DNA of 64,000 nucleotides. Source: Aeromonas taiwanensis (GTDB lineage Bacteria > Pseudomonadota > Gammaproteobacteria > Enterobacterales > Aeromonadaceae). A model generated the notes under the pieces. That model was not told the origin of the DNA. It did no database searches and worked only from the letters and a program-made list of their open reading frames with translations. Positions 17,267 to 27,435 of the stretch are shown here, in pieces. The stretch lies in NCBI RefSeq assembly GCF_000820165.1, contig NZ_CDDD01000015.1:1-64000 (forward strand), written 5' to 3'. A program made the translations under genes and the position numbers. Position 1 is the first letter of the stretch; every line of letters starts with the position of its first letter.

Positions 17267-18232
17267 CTATTCCCGCTCCTTGACGTAGGGGGTGCCGAGG
17301 GCCTTGGGGGCCACCGCCTTGCCGATGAAACCGGCGAGCAGGAAGACCGTCAGTATGTAGGGCAGTGCCTCGATGGCCTGCACCGGGATCGGGAAGTCGC
17401 CGATGCTGACCCCTTGCAGCCGGATGGCGACCGCGTCGAGGAAGCCGAACAGCAGGCAGGCCGCCATGGCGTTCCAGGGGCGCCACTTGCCGAACACCAG
17501 GGCCGCCAGGGCCATGAAGCCCTTGCCCGCGCTCATGTTGGGGATGAACTGGGCGGTCTGGGCCACCGCCAGATAGGTGCCCCCGATGCCGGCCAGCAGG
17601 CCGCCGATGATGAGCGCGGTGTAGCGCATGCGCACCACGGAGATACCGGCGGTGTCCACCGCTGCCGGGGCCTCGCCCACCGCCCGCAGGCGCAGGCCGA
17701 AGCGGGTGCGGAACAGCACCCACCAGGCCAGGGGCACGGCGGCGAACGCCACGTACTCCAGCAGGGAGTGACCGCTCAGGAGCTCGCTGTAGAGCTGGCC
17801 GATGACGGGCACGTCAAAGAGCTCCTTGGCGTAGGGCAGGTCGATGGGAGCGAAGCGGGCATCACCGGAGAGCGCCGGCGTCTGGCCGCCCTGATCGAAC
17901 CAGTAACGGCCCAGGGTGACGGTCAGGCCGGCTGCCAGGATGTTGATGGCCATGCCGCTTACCACCTGATCCCCCCGGTGGGTGATGGTGGCGAAGCCGT
18001 GCATCAGGGCGAACAGGATGGAAACGCCCACCCCGACCCCCAGCCCAATCCAGGCGGAGCCGGTGACGGCCGCCGCAGCCGCGCTCGCGAAGGCAGCTGC
18101 CAGCAGCTTGCCCTCCAGGGCGATGTTGACCACCCCGGAGCGCTCGCAGAACATCCCCGCCATGGCAGCGAGAATGAGCGGCGGCGCGGTACGAATGGTG
18201 GCATCCAGCATCAATATCAGCGTTTCGAACAT
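17267..18232 (-). CDS. nucleoside ABC importer permease (NupQ/YufQ-type)
   Basis: A 321-residue inner-membrane permease of the BPD_transp_2 family with about nine hydrophobic segments. It begins MFETLILMLDATIRTAPPLI and contains FCERSGVVNIALEGKLL, the hallmark of this BMP-type importer subfamily, plus GLRLRAVGEAPAAVDTAGI near the middle. It is last in a four-gene minus-strand operon with its partner permease two bases upstream, an ATPase and a BMP binding protein. By family this system imports nucleosides (NupNOPQ, RnsBCD). Confidence 0.88.
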   Translation of the reverse strand: MFETLILMLDATIRTAPPLILAAMAGMFCERSGVVNIALEGKLLAAAFASAAAAAVTGSAWIGLGVGVGVSILFALMHGFATITHRGDQVVSGMAINILAAGLTVTLGRYWFDQGGQTPALSGDARFAPIDLPYAKELFDVPVIGQLYSELLSGHSLLEYVAFAAVPLAWWVLFRTRFGLRLRAVGEAPAAVDTAGISVVRMRYTALIIGGLLAGIGGTYLAVAQTAQFIPNMSAGKGFMALAALVFGKWRPWNAMAACLLFGFLDAVAIRLQGVSIGDFPIPVQAIEALPYILTVFLLAGFIGKAVAPKALGTPYVKERE

Positions 18233-18234
18233 GG

Positions 18235-19353
18235 TCAGGCTCCTTTGACTTGCGCGGCCGTGCGGTTGGCGAAGGCCAGGTAGGCCTGCTCGATGCGCGG
18301 GCGCAGCATGTGCTCCAGCGCGCCGCAGAACAGGATCACCAGACCCTGCAGCACCACGACGATGTTGCGGTCCACCCCGAACTCGAAGCTGAGCTCGGCG
18401 CCGCCCTGGTAGAGGAAGCCGAACAGCAGGCTGGCGATGATGACGCCGACCGGGTGGTTGCGGCCCATCAGCGCCACTGCTATGCCGGTGAAGCCAAAAC
18501 CTTCCACGAAGTTCAGCTTGATCTGGTGCAGCTCACCCTGCAGCACGTTGAGGGCGAAAAAGCCCGCCAGCATGCCGGAGATCACCATGGCCAGGATCAC
18601 CACCCTGGGGTAGGAGATGCCCGCATAGGCGGAGGCACTCTGGCTCGCACCCACGGAGCGGATCTCGTAGCCCCAGCGGGTATGCCAGATGAAGACCCAG
18701 ACCAGGAGCGCGCAGATCAGCGCCCAGAAGAAGCTGATGTTGAGCGGGCTGTTCGGGACTTCCATGCCGAAGCCGGCCAGCAGTTCGCTCATCTTCGGCA
18801 GCCAGCTCGCCTCGGCGAACACCTTGCTCTCGGTGGCCATGGAGCCCGCCGGCTTGAAGATGTCGACCAGCAGGTAGGCCATCAGGGAGGCGGCGATGAA
18901 GTTGAACATGATGGTGGTGATGACGATGTGGCTGCCGCGTTTGGCCTGCAGCCAGGCCGGGATGAAGGCCCAGGCCGCGCCGAACAGGCCGCCGGCGATG
19001 ATGGCCAGCGGCAGCAGCAGGGCGAACGGCAGCACGTCGCCGAGCAGCAGGCAGACCAGACCGACGCCGAGGCCGCCGATATAGGCCTGCCCCTCACCGC
19101 CGATGTTGAACAGGCCGGCGTGGAAGGCCACCGCCACCGCCAGACCGGTGAAGATGAAGCCGGTGGCGTAGTAGAGGGTGAAGCCTATCCCTTCGCCGGT
19201 GCCGAAGGCGCCATACCACATGATCTCGGCGGCATCGACCGGGTTGATGTCGAGGTAGTAGAACAGGATGGCCGACACCAGGAAGGCCAGCAGGATGTTG
19301 AGCGCGGGCAGGACGCCCACGGAGATCCAGGCGGGAACACGTGCTTGGCTCAT
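18235..19353 (-). CDS. nucleoside ABC importer permease (NupP/YufP-type)
   Basis: A 372-residue inner-membrane permease, partner to the one at 17267-18232. About ten hydrophobic segments; typical blocks are AFHAGLFNIGGEGQAYIGGL and the coupling-helix region GYEIRSVGASQSASAYAGIS. The ATG has a strong GGAGG ribosome site inside the tail of a 25-codon ORF whose stop overlaps it (ATGA). It forms the transmembrane heterodimer of the importer. Confidence 0.88.
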   Translation of the reverse strand: MSQARVPAWISVGVLPALNILLAFLVSAILFYYLDINPVDAAEIMWYGAFGTGEGIGFTLYYATGFIFTGLAVAVAFHAGLFNIGGEGQAYIGGLGVGLVCLLLGDVLPFALLLPLAIIAGGLFGAAWAFIPAWLQAKRGSHIVITTIMFNFIAASLMAYLLVDIFKPAGSMATESKVFAEASWLPKMSELLAGFGMEVPNSPLNISFFWALICALLVWVFIWHTRWGYEIRSVGASQSASAYAGISYPRVVILAMVISGMLAGFFALNVLQGELHQIKLNFVEGFGFTGIAVALMGRNHPVGVIIASLLFGFLYQGGAELSFEFGVDRNIVVVLQGLVILFCGALEHMLRPRIEQAYLAFANRTAAQVKGA

Positions 19354-19423
19354 GGGCGAGCCTCCTTGGCAGTCTCGTCGGGGGCGGTCATCCGGCCCAC
19401 GGTGTTGCGAATGGGTTGCTGGC

Positions 19424-19427
<4 letters not shown>
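19350..19427 (-). CDS. 25-codon ORF bridging the ATPase and permease genes
   Basis: An ORF of 25 residues plus stop beginning MSQQPIRNTVGR and ending AKEARP. Its ATG overlaps the ATPase stop (ATGA) and its stop overlaps the permease start (ATGA). It has its own AGGGAG ribosome site. The sequence is polar and has no known domain. It may be a real small peptide or simply a translation bridge that keeps ribosomes coupled across the gap. Confidence 0.4.
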
Positions 19428-21001
<1,574 letters not shown>

Positions 21002-21087
21002 GATGCAGTCCTTGCGGGTCATGAAGTAGAGACTAAAAACCGGCCCCTGCGGGCCGGTCATCACAGGTTGAGAGTCGTAGCAATGAC

Positions 21088-22086
21088 TCAGTACTTACAG
21101 GCGTTGTCGCTCATGTAGTCGTGCACCTTGATCTTGCCGGCGATGATGTCGGCCTTGATGCTCTCGACCTTGGCCTTCATCTCCGGGGTGATCAGCTTGG
21201 CGTTGTTGTCGTCCAGCGCCCAGTCCACACCGCCTTCGGCCAGACCCAGGGACTGGATGCCCGGCTTCCAGCTGCCCTTGGCGGCGTCATCCCAGCTCTT
21301 GTACGCAGCCAGACCCACGGACTTGACCATGGAGGTCAGCATGGTGCCCGGTTGCAGGTGGTTCTGGTTGGAATCCACGCCGATGGCCAGCTTGCCTTCG
21401 TCCTTGGCAGCCTGGTAGACACCGATGCCGGTACCGCCGGCGGCGGCATAGACCACGTCCGCGCCCTTGGCGAACTGGGACTTGGCCAGCTCGGCACCCT
21501 TGGCCGGGTCAGCAAAGGCCGCCGGGGTGGAGCCGGTCATGTTCTGGTAGACGTCGATCTTCGGATTGATGTACTTGGCGCCCTGCTCGTAGCCGCACTC
21601 GAACTTGCGGATCAGCGGGATGTCCATGCCGCCCACGAAGCCGACCTTGCCGGTCTTGGAGGCGATGGCGGCCAGTGCACCCACCAGGAAGGAACCTTCA
21701 TGCTCCTTGAAGATGAGGGACTGCACGTTCGGCTTGTCGACCACCATGTCGATGATGGTGAACTGGGTGTTCGGGAACTCGGTGGCGACCTTCTCTACCG
21801 CAGAGCCCATGTTGAAACCGACGGCGACGATGGGGCCGTTGCCACGGCTGGCCAGACGGCGCAGGCCCTGCTCGCGCTGGGCTTCGTTCTGGGGCTCGAA
21901 CTCCTTGACCTTGACGCCTTTGTCCTTGTTGTAGACTTCGACGCCGTTGCGGAACACGGCTTCGTTGAAGGACTTGTCGAATTTGCCGGCGGTGTCATAG
22001 ATGACGGCGGGCTCGGAGGCTGCCTGGGCGGACAGGGCAGCGAGGGTGAGGGCGGCCACGGTGGCCAGCTTGAGCACTTTAGTCAC
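21088..22086 (-). CDS. BMP-family nucleoside-binding protein (PnrA/NupN-like)
   Basis: A 332-residue periplasmic substrate-binding protein of the Bmp/PnrA family. It has a Sec signal peptide VTKVLKLATVAALTLAALSAQA, which unlike many family members lacks a lipobox. Family blocks: YDTAGKFDKSFNEAV, GFNMGSAVEKVA, KTGKVGFVGGMDIPLIRKF, YAAAGGTGIGVYQAA and GVDSNQN. PnrA homologues bind purine nucleosides. The start is GTG at 22086 with AAGGA seven bases upstream. First gene of the importer operon, with PurR-like boxes upstream. Confidence 0.9.
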   Translation of the reverse strand: MTKVLKLATVAALTLAALSAQAASEPAVIYDTAGKFDKSFNEAVFRNGVEVYNKDKGVKVKEFEPQNEAQREQGLRRLASRGNGPIVAVGFNMGSAVEKVATEFPNTQFTIIDMVVDKPNVQSLIFKEHEGSFLVGALAAIASKTGKVGFVGGMDIPLIRKFECGYEQGAKYINPKIDVYQNMTGSTPAAFADPAKGAELAKSQFAKGADVVYAAAGGTGIGVYQAAKDEGKLAIGVDSNQNHLQPGTMLTSMVKSVGLAAYKSWDDAAKGSWKPGIQSLGLAEGGVDWALDDNNAKLITPEMKAKVESIKADIIAGKIKVHDYMSDNACKY

Positions 22087-22198
22087 GATCGTATCCTTGA
22101 TTGTTATGTTGAGGGTCCACAACCCGCCGTAGCAGCAGGCTATAAAGCACGCTGGCTAACTGTAAGTGAGCCAGTCTGTGGGTCAAGGGGATCATAGA

Positions 22199-22214
22199 GG
22201 AAAAACGTTTGCGT
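22199..22214. promoter_or_regulatory. candidate PurR box (proximal)
   Basis: GGAAAAACGTTTGCGT agrees with the PurR consensus ACGCAAACGTTTGCGT at 12 of 16 positions (right half perfect). It lies 113 bases upstream of the binding-protein start. PurR control would fit purine nucleoside import. Confidence 0.45.
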
Positions 22215-22334
22215 TAACGGTTTGAAATATAAGCAAATTGCCTTATAAGTGTTTGTTTTTGTGCTTTTTTGCAGATTTAAATTCTGGGATTAATAGGTGC
22301 CGATCGACATTTATCTTTGTATTCATAGTGTTAT

Positions 22335-22350
22335 GCGCAACCGTTTTCCT
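22335..22350. promoter_or_regulatory. candidate PurR box (distal)
   Basis: GCGCAACCGTTTTCCT agrees with the degenerate consensus ANGCAANCGNTTNCNT at 10 of 11 fixed positions. It is 249 bases upstream of the importer operon and also between it and uvrD, so the regulated gene is uncertain. The 416-base gap between the operon and uvrD holds these two boxes and the uvrD promoter. Confidence 0.45.
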
Positions 22351-22443
22351 CCCTCGATGAAAAAAGTGGTGCCTATCGACGCCGATTACCGTGCCACGGC
22401 CGCTGCCGCCGAGGCGGGCTGACGCGCCCCTTGTCGCCCCGGC

Positions 22444-22472
22444 TTGGTCTCTGGCCCCGCAGGCCGTATAAT
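22444..22472 (+). promoter_or_regulatory. uvrD promoter
   Basis: TTGGTC, a 17-base spacer, then a perfect TATAAT at 22467-22472. Transcription would start near the LexA box that follows. Confidence 0.65.
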
Positions 22473-22478
22473 CGCCGC

Positions 22479-22494
22479 CTGTATAAATAAACAG
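22479..22494. promoter_or_regulatory. LexA (SOS) box of uvrD
   Basis: CTGTATAAATAAACAG fits the E. coli consensus CTG-N10-CAG with an AT-rich core. It overlaps the transcription start and the AGGAG ribosome site, so LexA should repress uvrD directly. Confidence 0.9.
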
Positions 22495-22502
22495 GAGTGG
22501 TG

Positions 22503-24674
22503 ATGGACGTTTCAACCCTGCTCGACGGGCTCAACGACAAACAACGTGATGCCGTTGCGGCCCCTCGCTGCAACCTGCTGGTGCTGGCCGGCGCCGGTTC
22601 GGGCAAGACCCGGGTGCTGGTGCACCGCATCGCCTGGCTGATGCAGGTGGAACGCTGCTCACCCTTCTCCATCATCGCCGTGACCTTTACCAACAAGGCG
22701 GCGGCCGAGATGCGCGGCCGGGTCGAGAAGGTGATCGGTGACGGCGTGCGGGGCATGTGGATCGGCACCTTCCACGGCATCGCCCACCGATTGCTGCGGG
22801 CCCACCATCTGGATGCGGGCCTGCCCCAGGACTTCCAGATCCTCGACTCCGACGACCAGTACCGCCTCATTCGCCGGGTGCTCAAGGCGCTCAATCTCGA
22901 CGAGAAGCACTGGGCTCCCCGCGCCGTCATGGGCTACATCAACGGCAAGAAGGACGAGGGGCTGCGCCCCGGCGACATCGATCTTTACGGCGACCCTGTC
23001 ACCCGCACCTATCAGCAGATCTACAAGACCTATCAGGAGACCTGTGATCGCTCCGGTCTGGTGGATTTTGCCGAGCTGCTGCTGCGCGCCCACGAGCTGT
23101 GGCTGAACAAGCCCCATATCCTCGAGCACTACCGCGATCGCTTCCAGAACATCCTGGTGGACGAGTTCCAGGATACCAACGGCATCCAGTACGCTTGGCT
23201 GCGGATGCTGGCCGGCGACACCGGCAAGGTGATGATCGTCGGCGACGATGACCAGTCCATCTACGGCTGGCGCGGCGCAAAGATAGAGAACATCCAGCGC
23301 TTCCTGACCGACTATGAGGGGGCGCAGACCATCCGCCTCGAGCAGAACTACCGCTCCACCGCCAATATCCTCAAGGCCGCCAACAGCGTCATCGCTAACA
23401 ACGCCGAGCGCCTCGGCAAGGAGCTGTGGACCGAGGGGGCCGAGGGGGAGCCGATTTCGCTCTACGCCGCCTTCAACGAGGTGGACGAAGCCCGCTTCGT
23501 GGTCGGCCGTCTCAAGGATTGGAAAGAGAAGGGGGGTCTGCTCGCCGACTGCGCCATCCTCTATCGCTCCAACGCCCAGTCACGGGTGCTGGAAGAGGCG
23601 CTGATGCAGGACGCCATGCCGTACCGCATCTACGGCGGCCTGCGCTTCTTCGAGCGCCAGGAGATCAAGGACGCCATGGCCTATTTGCGCCTTATCAACA
23701 ACCGTGGCGACGACGCCAGCTTCGAGCGGGTGGTCAACACGCCGACCCGCGGCATCGGCGATCGCACCCTGGAGATCTTGCGCAATAACGCTCGCGATCA
23801 GGGCCAGAACCTGTGGCAGTCCGCCAAGGCGTTGCTCAATGACAAGGTGCTGACCGGCCGCGCCGGCAACGCGGTGCGCGGCTTTGTCGAGCTGATCGAC
23901 GCGCTGGAGGAGCAGGTCTCCCTGCTGCCGCTGCACCAGCAGGCGGACATTGCCATCCAGCACTCCGGCCTCAAGGCCATGTATCTGGCGGAGAAGGGCG
24001 AGAAGTCCCAGGCGCGGGTAGAAAACCTGGACGAACTGGTCACCGCCTGCCGTCAGTACCAGCGTCCTGACGAGCTGGAAGACATGAGCGATCTCTCCGC
24101 CTTCCTCGCCCACGCGGCGCTGGAATCCGGTGAGAATCAGGCGGACGAATATGCCGATGCGGTGCAGCTGATGACCTTGCACAGCGCCAAGGGGCTGGAA
24201 TATCCCCTGGTGCTGCTGGTCGGCGTCGAAGAGGGGATGTTCCCCAGCCAGCAATCCACCGAGGAGTCGGGGCGGCTCGAGGAGGAGCGGCGCCTCTGTT
24301 ACGTGGGCATGACCCGCGCCATGGAGAAGCTCTACATCTGTTATGCCGAGAGCCGCCGCATCTACGGCCGCGAGATGTTCCACAAGCCGAGTCGCTTTAT
24401 CCGCGAGATGCCCGCCGAGTGTCTGGAAGAGATCCGGCTGCGCACTCAGGTCAGCCGCCCCACCCAGTACGGCCGCTTCAGCCAGAACGAGGTGCAGCAG
24501 AGCTTCGACGCCAGCGGCATCAAGCTCGGCCAGCGGGTGCTCCATCCGAAATTCGGGGAGGGGATAGTGCTCAACTTCGAAGGGGTCGGCCAGCAGAGCC
24601 GGGTACAGATCCAGTTCGATGACGTCGGCGCCAAGTGGCTGGTGACGGCGTATGCCCGCCTTGAGGTGCTCTGA
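22503..24674 (+). CDS. uvrD: DNA helicase II, UvrD
   Basis: A 723-residue superfamily 1A helicase. Walker A is AGAGSGKTR (residues 30-37), motif II LVDEFQDTN, motif III GDDDQSIYGWRGA, and motif IV-VI region DAVQLMTLHSAKGLEYPLV and VGMTRAMEKLYI. The C-terminal Tudor-like region GQRVLHPKFGEGIVLN ends in an LVTAYARLEVL tail. It unwinds DNA 3' to 5' in mismatch and nucleotide-excision repair. The start is the ATG at 22503, five bases after AGGAG. LexA-controlled. A weak hairpin (CAACCCG/CGGGTTG, 24698-24719) follows. Confidence 0.97.
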   Translation: MDVSTLLDGLNDKQRDAVAAPRCNLLVLAGAGSGKTRVLVHRIAWLMQVERCSPFSIIAVTFTNKAAAEMRGRVEKVIGDGVRGMWIGTFHGIAHRLLRAHHLDAGLPQDFQILDSDDQYRLIRRVLKALNLDEKHWAPRAVMGYINGKKDEGLRPGDIDLYGDPVTRTYQQIYKTYQETCDRSGLVDFAELLLRAHELWLNKPHILEHYRDRFQNILVDEFQDTNGIQYAWLRMLAGDTGKVMIVGDDDQSIYGWRGAKIENIQRFLTDYEGAQTIRLEQNYRSTANILKAANSVIANNAERLGKELWTEGAEGEPISLYAAFNEVDEARFVVGRLKDWKEKGGLLADCAILYRSNAQSRVLEEALMQDAMPYRIYGGLRFFERQEIKDAMAYLRLINNRGDDASFERVVNTPTRGIGDRTLEILRNNARDQGQNLWQSAKALLNDKVLTGRAGNAVRGFVELIDALEEQVSLLPLHQQADIAIQHSGLKAMYLAEKGEKSQARVENLDELVTACRQYQRPDELEDMSDLSAFLAHAALESGENQADEYADAVQLMTLHSAKGLEYPLVLLVGVEEGMFPSQQSTEESGRLEEERRLCYVGMTRAMEKLYICYAESRRIYGREMFHKPSRFIREMPAECLEEIRLRTQVSRPTQYGRFSQNEVQQSFDASGIKLGQRVLHPKFGEGIVLNFEGVGQQSRVQIQFDDVGAKWLVTAYARLEVL

Positions 24675-24697
24675 TTTCTTCCGCTTTTTGACGCAAT

Positions 24698-24725
24698 CAA
24701 CCCGGCTTAGGTCGGGTTGGTCTCT
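24698..24725 (+). terminator. weak terminator after uvrD
   Basis: CAACCCG/CGGGTTG stem with an 8-nt loop, followed by TCTCTAT rather than a clean T-run. Confidence 0.45.
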
Positions 24726-24884
24726 ATATAGGTCATTACGGTAGCCTTCATGGAGCAACCGTATGATTATGCTTATCTACTAATTTCTGCACTCTGATGA
24801 GAATAAAAAGCATGATGGATTTTAGAAAGAAGTTTGTAACTTCAAATGATATGCTGTGAAAAACTTAAGAGGAAATGTATCAAA

Positions 24885-26242
24885 ATGGATTCTAGCTTTA
24901 TTGATATCGATATTTTGACTTCAACGATTCGCAACCCAGCATCAAAAAATACTTTCTAGATTCAATTAGATCATATAAGGCTGGAGCACTACGTGCATCT
25001 CTAACCTCTGCGTGGGTTGCATTGGTATATGACCTTATCGCAAAGTATCGTGAGTTGAGCGCTAATGGTGAGAACTCGGCAGCTACTTTTATCCAAACAT
25101 GGGATAATGCCAATGTTAATCAGGATTTAAAGAAGCTTTTAGAGTTAGAAAAAGACATTCTTAGTCATGCAACAAATACAACTCAGATACTGAACACGAT
25201 GGACTTCAGACAACTGTCTCGCCTACGTGAAGATAGGCACCTATGTGCCCATCCTGCTTACTCTGCAGAAGCAGAACTTTTTGAACCATCAGCCGAATTA
25301 GTTAGACTTCATCTTAAAAATGTAGTCGGCCTTGTATTGGCATGCGAGCCTAGACAGGGAAGAGCGATATTCGAATTATTTAATGTCGATGTTCAATCAG
25401 TTGGATTCCCGACAAAGCACGAACAGATTGTAGATTACGTTGAGCAAAGATATCTTCAACGTGTAAGAACAGCGAACATTTCTAATTTTGGAATAATTCT
25501 GGCCAAGTCATTAATTAAAGCCATTCCTTCTGAATGGGAAGCGCATAATGGAAAGATTATATCTTCTCTCGTTGCTGTACGGGATCGTAGTTCAGAAACA
25601 TGGCGCGATGTTGAAACCTCTGTAATAAGACTGCTTGACAATGCCGGCCCTGAACATCGAATTAGAACAATAGCTTTTCTTGCTAATTTTCCTGCATTTT
25701 TCGAACAATTACAAGAACCTACCAAGATTGCACTTCAAGAGACTGCAAACAATATAAACCCTCTTGAAATAACTGATTATAGAGTGTTGAGAGGTGTTAT
25801 GGTTCCACAACTCCGCAATGCAATCTTAAGAGTGATTGCTGGACTAGATACACCATCTGTATTGAGAGCAATATCTCAAACGACCATTCCTGAGCTATGG
25901 GAACGTGGGATAGAAATATATCGTGAGTCGGGAAGCTTTCGTGGTTCTGAGGATAATTTCAGACAACTAGTGTTACCATTTGCCGAGCGAATGAATAGCA
26001 ATCAAGTTAATTCATTACTAGACGCTGTTTTATCAAATGGGCAGAACTGGGATGCATCAGAAACACCATCATTACTATTAGTAGCATTGCAAAATATAGC
26101 ACCTGAGAATAGGCCAGCAAGAGAATCAATGACTCGATTCTATGTGCGCTGCACTGAATTACGTCAGACACGATCGTATACGCGAATTTTTGATCTTTTC
26201 ACTAGTTTTGGTTGGGTAAGGCCAGAAACTGAAGCAAACTAG
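24885..26242 (+). CDS. HEPN-domain protein with a 5' frameshift
   Basis: The uninterrupted frame extends upstream only to a stop at 24902, with no ATG before the conserved-looking N-terminal helix, so the 5' end is broken. A second frame starts at ATG 24885 (MDSSFIDIDI) behind AAGAGGA and stops at 24957. Adding one A to the A-run at 24944-24949 joins them into a 452-residue protein. The joined protein has helical N-terminus YKAGALRASLTSAWVALVYDL and LREDRHLCAHP, a HEPN-type R-x4-H motif (Arg118, His123) typical of HEPN ribonucleases; the rest is helical without a recognised domain. GC content is far below the flanks. It may be a sequencing error, a disabled gene or a -1 frameshift site (A AAA AAT). 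Confidence 0.65.
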
Positions 26243-26274
26243 TTACTAGGAACATGAAAACCCCATTTATTGTT

Positions 26275-26305
26275 AAGGCGTTGCTGATTAGGCCACGCCT
26301 TTTTT
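26275..26305 (+). terminator. terminator after the HEPN gene
   Basis: AAGGCGT/ACGCCTT stem with a 14-nt loop followed by a T-run, 33 bases past the stop codon. The gap up to 26423 contains no other gene. Confidence 0.75.
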
Positions 26306-26423
26306 AGGTGATAATGTCCGCTAACTTAGCCAGTTTACTCTCCACCCACTTGTGTCACCTGCCCCACTTGGCTTAGAGTTGACATACTTTCATCTCTCAC
26401 CAACTTAGAGAAGATAAATAAAA

Positions 26424-27338
26424 TTATTTCCAACCCAACATTCCACTATTATTTTTAATTTGCTCCATAAAGTATTTATCTGGGTGTTCATAAATCTTGA
26501 ATGGTAAGTTCAAGCTATCAAGAATGGCATCTGTTGAGTCAGTGTTGCAAGAGTTCTTAAAAATTATTCCGTTATACCCATAGGTTCGCTTGTTGATTAG
26601 ATTGTTAATGTCTGTGATAATGACGCCAGATATAATGTCAGTTTCAAACTGATTGCTTTCAAAATAGCTTTGTGTAAGTAGTTTCTCTTCTTCATCTCCA
26701 TGACTCTGTTTTTTTGCATGAGTGTCAAACTCAACAAATTCTACATGTACCCCCTGCTCATCTCTATGTAAAACAATCGTTGTTTCTTTATAAAATACGT
26801 GCCTGAGCTCTTCTATATTTCCATGTAAAATATTTTCCATAAAGCCGATGTTAATGAGTATCAAATTAATATCATCACTAGAAACTATATTTTTCACTTT
26901 CCATTTCTCAAACTGAGACAACTTAGTCCTAAATGAGGATGATATTCTAAGTTTAAAGCTGTTTATTTCAACAACATCTATAGGCTTGCTTTTTATTTCA
27001 TTTCCATTTTCAAATACCGCAATATTCGATTTGGTATTTTCCACGAGACATGGAGTTATAATCTCTATATTAACTCGCCTACTGCCAATATTTAATATCA
27101 AGTCAGGTCCATTATCTAACCCTGATAGTAAGCTCTGATATTTCTCATGAAAAAGATTAGATACAAATAGTTCTGATAGCCGATGACTCAATGAATCTAA
27201 ATCATTGGTAGTTATTTTTTCTATGAAAGATTTATCTAAAACTCCATTTGGAAGATTTCTATAAAGATCTACGCAATAATCTATATCTTCTTTGCTCATT
27301 TCGAATTCAGATAGTTTGCTCTCTAGACTTTTTTTCAT
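26424..27338 (-). CDS. PD-(D/E)XK-like nuclease protein of the accessory islet
   Basis: A 304-residue AT-rich gene, convergent with the HEPN gene. Around residues 54-98 it shows ELFVSNLFHEKYQSLL...GPDLILNIGSRRVNIEIITP. This is the layout of a PD-(D/E)XK-type nuclease or nuclease-like core: an aspartate in GPD (Asp79) and a glutamate (Glu92) in a following strand, but with no obvious lysine after the glutamate. So it may be catalytically altered, or only nuclease-like. The C-terminal half has no recognised domain. The ATG at 27338 has only a weak ribosome site (GGTATGG). Codon use and GC are those of the islet, not of the chromosome. Confidence 0.6.
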   Translation of the reverse strand: MKKSLESKLSEFEMSKEDIDYCVDLYRNLPNGVLDKSFIEKITTNDLDSLSHRLSELFVSNLFHEKYQSLLSGLDNGPDLILNIGSRRVNIEIITPCLVENTKSNIAVFENGNEIKSKPIDVVEINSFKLRISSSFRTKLSQFEKWKVKNIVSSDDINLILINIGFMENILHGNIEELRHVFYKETTIVLHRDEQGVHVEFVEFDTHAKKQSHGDEEEKLLTQSYFESNQFETDIISGVIITDINNLINKRTYGYNGIIFKNSCNTDSTDAILDSLNLPFKIYEHPDKYFMEQIKNNSGMLGWK

Positions 27339-27435
27339 AACGCCATACCCGAGTTAAATAAAATCTGAGGCCCTAACCTTTCTGACAGAGGTGTAACCAA
27401 TGAGACTACGTAGTGTTTTTGATGAAGGCATCAGA

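Noticed and set aside
17207-17270. overlap of LysR and permease genes
   Set aside because: The two are convergent and are split by a clean bidirectional terminator, so there is no overlap.
25022-25024. TTG start for the HEPN gene
   Set aside because: No ribosome site. It would drop the first HEPN helix, which reads in frame upstream of it.
24720-27430. prophage or integrative element at the AT-rich islet
   Set aside because: No integrase, tRNA target, transposase or terminal repeats were seen at either border.
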